A stretch of DNA of 64,000 nucleotides from Calendula officinalis (taxonomy: Eukaryota > Streptophyta > Magnoliopsida > Asterales > Asteraceae): assembly GCA_963853835.1 (NCBI GenBank), contig OY970820.1, positions 15,737,373 through 15,801,372 on the forward strand. The letters are read 5' to 3'. A program made the translations under genes and the position numbers. The notes beneath the pieces were generated by a model. That model had not been told where the DNA came from, ran no database searches, and worked only from the letters and a program-made list of their open reading frames with translations. The stretch's first letter is position 1. Every line of letters begins with the position of its first letter. Of this stretch, positions 55,294 through 64,000 are shown piece after piece.

Positions 55294-57966
55294 TGTCACA
55301 CCCCGCCAAAAATGAGTTTTACTTCATTTAAAATGTTTTGCGGAAGAACGGAAGTGTAACGTTCATGACAACATAGCAAAAATTAAGTAAACAAACAACC
55401 ACGCAATAACGAAAAATAAAGGTTTGTTTCACTTTCCAAAAGTAGAAAGTTTCCAAAAATAGCAAGTTTCCAAAAATAGAAATTGTTTGAAATGAAATGA
55501 TTATTTGTAAACTTAATGTTTTAATCATGGCTCACGACAATCCCAATGCTCATATCCTCCAAACTCCACTGCACCTAATTACCTGGAAAAACATAAATAG
55601 TAAAAGGGTCAACAATAATGTTGAGTGAATCCACAGGGTTAATGTTTATGATAAGAGTAAAGTGATTTGCTACTCAAAATGTTTGTTATGAAAATGGTTT
55701 ATGACTGAAAATGTATAAGGTTCAACACTCATATGATATGAGTAGTAAGTATGAAAATGTTTAGTATAGTTGTAGAATGTATACAACTACGAGTTATGTT
55801 TATGAAAAAGTGTTGAACAAAATGTTGTGTTTGACATCGCATGAACTGTTATCCCCAACAGGTAGCTAGTCTATTGAGTTAATATACCAACCCCTAAGTC
55901 CACAATCAACACTTCAACTCCAGTATGTTATGTTATTTTATGGATATACACTCCCGGAGATGTCTTGGATAAACCAAGTAATGATCAAACGTTCGTTGGG
56001 AGGATGAGTGTCAGCCAATAGTACTATCTGCATATCCATGGTCTAGATCCACTAGTTAATGATTGCTGGTAACCTTAGTCCGGTATAATAATTGTTTGTC
56101 ATGCCAACGCGATAATGAAAATGTATAGATGTTGTTGTACAATCATAGTAAAACAGTAGCAATTGTGTTTATGTTTTCCACCCCAAAGTTTATAAAGCAG
56201 TTAAAAGAGTAAAAGGGGTCTGTGGACTCACCTGGCAAAGCTTAGCGACAAGAAATTAAGACAGAGGAATCCTCGGGAGACTCCTAGCTTCCTAAATGAT
56301 TTAACTACTGATTAGACTAAGCTAACACAGGCGATACTATATACGATATAAGATATATGATATACGTTAAATGTTATGTTATATGTTTTGTGACATCGAA
56401 TGAACTTGGATTTATAACATGAAATGAAATGAAATGCATTGGGTTTTATAAAATGAAATGAAATAGGCTCCAAAATGAAATGACATGAAATGAAATGATT
56501 CTCGAAATGAAATGATATGAAATGAAATGGGCTTCGAAATGAAATGAAATGAAATGGGCTTGGGTTAGGCTTATTGGGCCTAGATTGGGCCTATTGGGCC
56601 TAATGGGCTTAATGGGTTGGGCCACTTGGGCCTCTTATTGGGCTTAGGTCCACTTAGGTTGGGCCTTGAATTGGGCTTGGCCCAATTGGGTTCGGCTTGG
56701 TTGGGTATGGGCCAAAGGTTTGTGCTTTGGTCCAAATGGGCTTGGATACTAATGGGCCAACTAATGTTTGGGCCCGATGGACTAAAGTAGATCGATATGG
56801 GCCAAGTACAGGCCTTGGCCCGATTGGGTATTCGGGTTTGGGTCAACTGTTTGGGTCAAGATCCAGCCTTGACCCGGTTTGACTTATTGGTCAATATTGG
56901 TCAAAATTGGTCAACAAAAGTCAATCAAAAGTCAATCTAGCTATCAAATGGTCAAATAGTCAAACATGCATTCAATTAGGGGTAGGGTTCGGCTAGGGTT
57001 TAACCTAGGGTTGGCCGAAGGCCAAAACCCTACGGGTTCTAGCTAGATCGAGTCTAGATCGGCTTGGTTCGAGGGTTTACAAGTATAGATCAGGTATAGG
57101 TTCGAACTAGGGACTAAATCTATAGGTTTAGCATGTCAAAGTCGAGATCTAGGGTTCCTACGTACGGATCTAACAATCAAAACATACCATAATCACTCAC
57201 ACGCACCCGATCGGATGAGTACATGCGTGTGTTTGGCTTTTGGAGGCTAACCGAGACCATATGGCCTATGGCCATGGTCTCGGGTTCAAAACAAGGTTCA
57301 AGCATGGAGATCTCAAGGAAAAACAAGGGTTATAGCATCATACCTTGATCGGGAATCAAAGAAAATGAGCAAGGGTTGCAGGTTTGCTTGTGATCGGAAA
57401 TAGTCGAAGATGATGGTGGTGCTTTGGCCGAAAATCTCAAAGGAGCAAATGGGATTAGGGTTTCGGCCAAGGGGTATTTATATAGGGTGTGCATGTTGGT
57501 GTTTAAGGGGTACAAGGATTCCTTTCAAACTCTAGATGGATAAGTATCAAGGAACAATGATAAGATCAACAACAATTCAACCTCACACCCAAGGGTGTTC
57601 GGCCGAATAGGGTTCAAGAGAGGGTATGGAGGCCGGCCACATTAGTGGTCGGTCTAGACTTGGTGTCGGGTTTTAACCATCGTTCAATTCGAGTCACGTT
57701 TATAAGATTTTTTTAATACGCTTATGGTGTAACAAGTACAAGGTTACTTATTCTAGAAATGTTTTTAGCTCAAAGTGTGTCACCATAAGAAAGTAATAAT
57801 GTTGTGTTGACTAAAATAGCCAAACACTAATGTATGGTATAAAATATGAATGTTTGTTGTGTATAAGGAATGCCAAAATAGAAATGTCTATAAGTAGAAA
57901 CTTTCTAAATAAGGAAAGTTCTAGAAATGAAATGAGGTTACATACCAGAAATATCGAGTTGTCACA
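55294..57966 (-). repeat. 5' LTR of the Gypsy element
   Basis: 2673 bp. It differs from the 3' LTR by a 17-bp tandem duplication (caagtttccaaaaatag, near 55463-55480), a 1-bp indel near 56865 and about 14 substitutions. Confidence 0.95.
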
Positions 57967-59895
57967 TCAGTAGTAACCAAGGTAGTTACTACTGGTATGT
58001 CTTCAGAGATTACTACTGATAGGGCATCAGTAGTGTTTGCTGCCTTTTCTTTATTTACTACTGCTATGATATCAGTAGTAGGTTTTACTACTGATACTTC
58101 TTTTTCAGCTTGATCTTCCATAGGAGCAGTAGTAATAGGTCATCTTCAGTAACCATCATTTGTGGGCCTTCATCAACAGTAGTTTCTTTTAAATTTAAGA
58201 GAGAGGACGCTGCTGCTGCAATTGATTCGTCAATCATGGTTTGTATGTTGTCCTTCTCCCCCTTAGTGAGCTCAACTGGTGGAGCCTCACTATCATCAAC
58301 TTTCTTTTTCAATCTTCTTATAATCTTGGTTTGTTGATGAAGCTTATGTTCATATAACTGCATCCGTTTGTTGATGGTATTTACATGCCTTTTCATTGCA
58401 GCCATAGTTTTCCCTTGGTTTGTTGGGTATGTAAGACAATTTTGTACAGTGGATTCAAGAGAATCCACTTTTGCCGTCAATTGTTGGATTTTAATACTGC
58501 CCTCACTCCATCTAGCAAGATCATCGGGCACACTAACAGGTACATTGGTTTGAAGGTTTTCCATCCTATCCGTCAAATCAATAGATCTGCCCTCATCACT
58601 TCTTGGTGATTCATTGGGTCTTTTAGACATCCTCTTCTTCCTAGAAGAAGCAGAGATGCCCCCCTTGTGGTTTCTTGGCACCGGGGTCCTTTGAGTAACT
58701 CCTCAAATGAGTCATCACTCAAAGTTGCCGAGGTCTGGGTCCTAATGATGTTTTCACTGTCCTGTGCACCAACCTTTGGGGCATCAGTAGTGAAAGCCCT
58801 CGCCTCATGTCCTCTCTCCTCCTTGGAGGACAACTCTTGGAGCCTGGGGTTTGACTCAATTTGTCCCCTGGTGTCCTTTGAATAAATTTTCTTTCTTTGA
58901 TAAATTGTGGAAATATGTTTGGTTTTATCTGGTAGGTCTTCCACAGAGTGAAGAGTAGCACTCTGCAGATTTATGTCAAGTTCTTGGGACACATTCAGGA
59001 CTTCTGTTTGAGTTGGTGATTGAGTGGCTATTTGGGGTGGTGATTGGGCTGTATTTGGGGGGTGATGGAGTGGGTTGAGGTTCAACTTGGGTTGTATCTA
59101 TGATTGAACCCTCTCCAATTTGCGTTTGATCTTTGATCATGTTAGGAAACAAAGGGGTTTCCTTGCCCGAAAATTTAAATTGTTTTCTCATATTTGAGAA
59201 AACTTTCTTGTTCAACTCAGGTATTATGAAAATGTTTTTAGGAGTTGACAAGTTTTGTAATTCACAGTTTATGATATGTTGTAGAAATCTGGGATTAAAA
59301 ATCTTGAAGAAGTAAGATTTCCCAACATACCTTCAAAAATCATGTAAGAAAAATTAAATACTTGGTCTGTGCATAAACAGACAACAGCAGAGGCTATTGC
59401 CTTATTAAACTCATTCCAAGTACTTCGTTTAGGAGAAATACAATGCTGAATAGTATGTACTAAAAATTTCCATTGTGGGGAGAGAAGACCCTTTTGAAAA
59501 GTTACTATATTCAGTCTCCCCTCATAACCCATTTTATTTAAAATTTCAGCAATGTATTCCTTAGGAAGAGTAAACATACCTGAATCATCGTGCAGTTGTA
59601 GATGGTGTCGAATTGATTGTTCTGTGACTGTTATATGCTTTCCATCTACTTTTGATTTGATCATAGATATGGTTGTGCCTTCTGTTTGTTCAGCATTGGT
59701 CCAGAAATCTACCAAGTGCTGTTGATATGATTTTGGTTTTACAGTTAAAGCAAACTGTATATAAGAATTTCTCAAAAATTTGACGATTGGACGAAAATCT
59801 TTTGTTCCGTCGGGATTCTTTAGGAAAGCACACATATTGTGAAATTCTGAGTATTTGAGATCGGTTTGAACATTCAAAGATTTTAGAGTTGCCAT
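57967..59895 (-). pseudogene. ORF3 N-terminal part, Copia A copy 2, several frameshifts
   Basis: The ATG at 59893-59895 opens the same protein as copy 1 (MATLKSLNVQTDLKYSEF). A 4-bp deletion relative to copy 1 near 59296 ends the first frame at 59269. A second frame change occurs near 59060 in a G-rich run. Another apparent shift lies near the C6/G6 tract at 58660, and a further one near 58130. Later segments encode a coiled-coil-like stretch (KVDSLESTVQ, YEHKLHQQTKIIRRLKKKV) and a Val/Thr-rich region made of the TACTACTG motif. The Gypsy element then interrupts the ORF. Confidence 0.8.
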
Positions 59896-60028
59896 TTGTT
59901 ATTGATTTTGAAAGAAATAGGAATGAATTTTGTTACTGACGAAGGATTTTTTTTGATCGACAACTAGGGTTTATCGAGAGAATTTAGCAAATCTAAGTGA
60001 AGATAATGCTAAATTAATCGACTGCCGC

Positions 60029-60036
60029 CTTTTATA
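60029..60036 (-). promoter_or_regulatory. candidate internal TATA box for ORF3, Copia A copy 2
   Basis: Same GATATAAAAGGCGGC context as at 6051-6058, about 134 bp upstream of the ORF3 ATG. Confidence 0.5.
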
Positions 60037-60133
60037 TCTTTCGATTTAACCTGCAAAACGACTAAAATGCCCTTCGAATCATAACATAACGGTTATTTTC
60101 ATGGGGGTTAGTTTGGTAATTGTGATTCTGAAA

Positions 60134-60397
60134 GACCAGTAGTAAATGTGATATCAGTAGTAAAACGTCAGTAGTATCTACTAACATCAGTAGTGACTAA
60201 GGATTTTGACATCAGTAATAACTATAAACATCAGTAGTATCTACTAACATCACAAGACCAGTAGTATATGTGAATACCAGTAGTACTGACTTACCAGTAG
60301 TATTTATGTAAACCTAATACACACTAGTAGTAATGAACTACCAGTAGTATCTTGTGCACATGCCTACAACCAGTAATACAGATCTACCAGTAGTAAA
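60134..60397 (-). repeat. TACTACTG(A/G)T motif array upstream of ORF3, copy 2
   Basis: About twelve motif copies in the same order as at 6157-6418. Several motifs differ slightly (CAGTAATA), while the word remains the best-conserved part. Confidence 0.8.
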
Positions 60398-60459
60398 ACA
60401 CTTAAACAAATAAATAATATTTTACAACACTAATTTTACACATGATTTTAAGTGAGATT

Positions 60460-63400
60460 TTAATTTATCAAAATCATTCCAATACTGCTAACCAAGAAGT
60501 TGAATCTTCCTACATCAAATGCTTTTGTAAAAAGATCTGCTAGTTGATCATCAGTATGAATTTTAACAACTTTGATTAATTTCTTTTCATTGCAATCTCT
60601 TATAAAATGAAATCTTATTTCAATGTGTTTGGTTTTAGAGTGTTTTACTGGATTGTTCACAATACTAATAGCACTTTGATTATCAATAAAAATAGGAGTT
60701 TTACGGATAGAGATACCAAAGTCTAGAAGCTGGTTTTGAATCCAGAGTACTTGAGCACAACAAGCAGATGCAGCTACATATTCTGCTTCAGCAGTTGATG
60801 TTGATACATTTGTTTGCTTCTTACATTGCCATGACACCAGTCTTGATCCAAAGAATTGACATCCACCAGTAGTGGACTTTCTGTCTTGACATTCACCTCC
60901 ATAGTCGCTATCTGTGTAGGCTATGAGTTCAAAGGGTGAATCATGTGGATACCATAGACCTAGTGATGGTTTGCCTTTCAAGTATCTGAATATTCTTTTG
61001 ACAGCTTGCAAGTGTAGTTCTTTAGGTCTTGCTTGATATCTTGCACACACACAAACACTATACATAATGTCAGGTCTTGATGCAGTTAAGTACATCAAAG
61101 AGCCTATCATTGATCTATATAAGTGTTCATCTACATCCTCCCCCTCAACATCAGGATGTAGGTGTTTGTGTGTTTCCATTGGTGTACTTGCACTTTTACT
61201 GTCTTTCAAATCAAACTTTTCCAAGATGTCTTTGACATATTTTGATTGATTTATCAAAATACCATCTGTTCTTTGATTGACTTGGAGTCCAAGGAAGAAG
61301 TTCATTGGACCCATAGAGCTCATCTTGAATTTAATCTGCATCATTCTTCAAATTCTTTGCATAATAAATCATTGGTTGAGCCAAATATGATATCATCTAC
61401 ATAGATTTGTACTAGTAGTATATCATCTTTGACTTTCTTTGTAAACAAAGTTTTGTCAATGGCTCCTCTTTTAAAGTTGTTCTTCAATAGGTATGATGAT
61501 AATGTGTCATACCATGCTCTTGGTGCCTGATGTAGGCCATACAGAGCTTTATCTAGTTTGAACACATAATCATCATGTTTTGGATCTTCAAAACCTGGAG
61601 GTTGGCATACATAGACCTCTTCTTCAATCTTCCCATATAGGAATGCACTCTTCACATCCATTTGATAGACCTTGAACTTCTTGAATGAAGCATATGCTAG
61701 AAATATTCTTATGGCTTCAATTCTAGCAACAGGAGCATATACTTCATCATAGTCTATTCCTTCTTCTTGAGTGTATCCTTGGGCTACAAGTCTGGATTTG
61801 TTCTTGATCACTATACCTCTTTCATCTTTCTTGTTTCTGAAGATCCATCTTGTTCCAATGGTTCTTTTTCCTTTGGGTAGAGGTACAAGTGTCCAAACAG
61901 CTTGTAACTTAAATTGAAGGAGTTCCTCTTGCATTGCCTCAATCCAGTTTGAGTCCTTCATTGCTTGTTGGATCTTCTTTGGTTCATCCTGAGACAAAAA
62001 GCATTCAAACATACACTCATTAGCATTTAGACTTATGTTACACATGTTTGCAGTTAAGCTTTTATTTAATTTGCTTCTTGTTTGTAGTGGTGAGTTAACA
62101 TCACTTAGAACAAGGTCTAATGGATGGTTCTTCCGAGTCCTTGTGGTTGTAGTTTTATCAACTACTAGTTGATTTTCAAGATTGGACTCATTTGTCTCAG
62201 GCAGTTGTTCCTCTAGTGATCCTTCATTGATGTTTGATTCATCATCATCTTGGTCAGAGTTACTACTGCTATTGTCTTCATTGAGATCAGTAGTGTTGTT
62301 GTTGTTACTGGTATCAGTAGTATCTTGAGAATCTAGGTTATTGTTAGTACCAGTAGTATTTTGAGTACTATTACTGGTATCAGTAGTATCTGAATTACTA
62401 CTGTCCTTATTCTCAGAGTTACTACTGGTTTCAGAATTTGAGTTATTACTGTCCTCAATATTAACTATTGGAGCAGTATTAACTACTATGTATCTCATCT
62501 CCTCTTGACCAGTATTAACAGATGATGTTCCTTCCTTTTGAGTGTGACAATTTGAATTTCCTGTATTGAAGTCCATGTTAGAATTAAAGGATTTGGTTAG
62601 ATTGTCTATATTAAATAGCCAATCTGGACCATTTCCTTGTTCATTAAAAACATTTTCATTAAAGCATACATTGATTCTTTCTTCAATTATCCTTAGTCTT
62701 TTGTTGAATACTCTGTATGATTTGCTTTGAGTAGAATATCCCACAAAGATTCCATCATCAGCTTTGCAGTCAAATTTACCAATTTGTTCTCTTGTAATCA
62801 GAATAGTACAAGGACACCCAAATGATTTTAGGAAACTTATGGAAGGTTTTCTTTTATTAAAAAGTTCATATGGTGTTTTAAAATTTGGCTTCACTATTAA
62901 TACTCTGTTCTGAACATAACAGGCAGTATTAACAGCTTCTGCCCAAAAAGTGATTGGTAACTTTGAATCTGCTAACATTGATCTTGCTGCTTCAATGATG
63001 GTTCTATTTCTTCTTTCAGCTACACCATTTTGTTGTGGAGTTCTAGGTGAGCTGTATTGCCTGTCAATACCTTTAAGATCACAAAAGTTAATTAAGTTAG
63101 CATTTTTAAATTCTGTGCCATTATCACATCTTATGGCTTTAACTTTTTGATCAGATGTGTTCTCCAGCTTGACAATTAAGTTCTTTATGAGTTCACTTGT
63201 TTCATCCTTTGTCCTGAGAAAGAAAACCCATGTATATCTGGAAAAGTCATCAATAATAACAAGACAATATTGTTTCTTTCCAATACTCATTACATTTGTA
63301 GGTCCAAATAGGTCCATATGTAAGAGCTGCAAAGGAACAGAAATAGAGTTTACAGTTTTGGACTTATGAGAAGACTTGTGTTGTTTACCTTTTAGGCATG

Positions 63401-64000
63401 CAACACAATGATGATCACACATAAATTGTTTTTGAAGTAGTCCAATGACCAGATTTCTTTTTACTAAATTGTTCATGTTTTTGAAATTTGTGTGACACAT
63501 CCTTCTATGCCATAGTTCTGATTCAGTGGTGTTTGCCTTGGATATAAAACAGTTGATCTCATTTGAAGAAATGAGTTCTCCCCCTATATCTAGGCAATAC
63601 ACATTGTTTCTCCTTGGAGTTCTTAAAACAACATATTTTTCATCTAAAATAAAGTCAGGAGAAAGAATGATGCACTCAATGTCTGTGAAAAGAATTTTGT
63701 TCTTTTTATCACAAACTTGAGACACACTGACAAGATTGTATTTTAGTTCAGCTACATAAAATACATCATCAAAGGTAATTTTGCCATTAGTAATAGTACC
63801 TTTACCTGTAATCTTACCTCCCTGTGGATTCTCACCAAATGCCACATATCCTCCATCAAATGACTTGAAATCTTTAAGAATTTGCAGATTTCCAGTCATG
63901 TGCCTTGAGCATCCACTATCAATATGCCATGTTCTTCCTTCTTCTGGGATCTGAATGCTCTCAGTTTTGTTGTCAGTAAAGGCCATGAGAGCTTGGTTTT
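60460..64000 (-). pseudogene. pol of Copia A copy 2: protease, integrase, RT, RNase H; one frameshift
   Basis: Frame open from the window end. It contains protease WHIDSGCSRHMTG, integrase zinc site (LWHRRMCHTNF...CVACLKGK), catalytic regions (LHMDLFGP, IRCDNGTEF, PQQNGVAERRNRT), an Asn/Ser/Asp-rich linker with TTD repeats, and RT with YVDDIIFGSTN. A 1-bp deletion relative to copy 1, near 61343, shifts the frame soon after YVDD. The rest of RT and RNase H (YTDSDYGG, TAEAEY) lies in a second frame, 61344-60460. Upstream, the frame continues into sequence matching mid-gag of copy 1. Confidence 0.92.

Larger units (their letters stand above)
46916..57966 (-). mobile_element. Gypsy chromovirus-like LTR retrotransposon, nested in Copia ORF3
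   Basis: An 11.05-kb minus-strand element with perfect TCAGT duplications (46911-46915, 57967-57971). 5' LTR 55294-57966, 3' LTR 46916-49570. The primer site TGGTATCAGAGC (55279-55290 on the minus strand) and a polypurine tract CCAGGGGAGAA at the 3' LTR are present. Gag, protease, RT, RNase H, integrase and a chromodomain-like C-terminus occur in one frame, as in Tekay/Del chromoviruses (lineage inferred). LTRs differ by about 14 substitutions, a 17-bp duplication and a 1-bp indel by eye, so the insertion is recent. Confidence 0.95.
44697..64000 (-). mobile_element. Copia retrotransposon family A copy 2, split by a Gypsy insertion, 5' end outside window
   Basis: Minus-strand element: 3' LTR at 44697-45316, polypurine tract, ORF3 in two parts (45368-46915 and 57967-59895), internal TATA box and motif array, pol (60460 onwards) and the start of the gag-pol junction at the window end. 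Compared with copy 1 it keeps protease and full integrase. The pol frame begins directly after a segment that in copy 1 lies in mid-gag (MAFTDNKTE), so the C-terminal half of gag seems deleted. Frameshifts in RT and ORF3 make it defective. Confidence 0.92.

Overview
This is a nuclear plant window, probably from a large, repeat-rich dicot genome. Only one ordinary host gene is convincing: a four-exon PLATZ zinc-binding protein gene at 20451-22951. Almost everything else is transposable-element DNA, mostly LTR retrotransposons with the tRNA-Met-type primer site TGGTATCAGAGC. The repeats give an Asteraceae impression, but that is inference from memory and was not tested. No prokaryotic system, CRISPR array or rRNA gene was seen.

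Layout. 1-4384: AT-rich DNA with a MULE-type element (776-1947, 9-bp target duplication) that carries a captured NPF-transporter-like exon, a Stowaway-like MITE (1993-2254) and a GC-rich inverted-repeat element (2358-2704). 4385-12470: a minus-strand Copia element (family A, copy 1) that is internally rearranged yet flanked by a perfect GATAC duplication. 12476-14418: sparse DNA with a possible orphan exon and a second copy of the Stowaway-like MITE. 14419-19631: three solo LTRs of one family nested inside each other, each with its own perfect 5-bp duplication (TATGT, CAACA, TATTT). 20371-22951: the PLATZ gene. 23737-39914: a 16-kb plus-strand Copia element (family B) flanked by GTTAT. 39915-44696: intergenic DNA with two hAT-like non-autonomous elements and a short SINE. 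44697 to the window end: a second minus-strand family A Copia element, split by an 11-kb Gypsy chromovirus-like element (46916-57966, duplication TCAGT).

How the parts relate. Both Copia families have gag, pol and a third long ORF (ORF3) after pol, the layout of Sirevirus-like elements. In both families ORF3 is preceded by a TATA box close to an array of family-specific short motifs: TACTACTG(A/G)T in family A and TTCGGCCCGAA in family B. In family B a GTAAGT donor follows the TATA box, and a TTAG acceptor abuts the ORF3 ATG. This points to a separately transcribed and perhaps spliced ORF3 mRNA. In family A the same motif also lies upstream of the LTR TATA box and recurs inside gag, pol and ORF3. 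This two-promoter, shared-motif architecture is the most interesting candidate system in the window.

The Gypsy element is young: its two LTRs differ by about 14 substitutions over about 2.65 kb, counted by eye. Its gag appears to contain a 91-bp intron, and its gag-pol frame is broken only by three stop codons, each compatible with a C-to-T change. All calls are by reading; no database search was possible.
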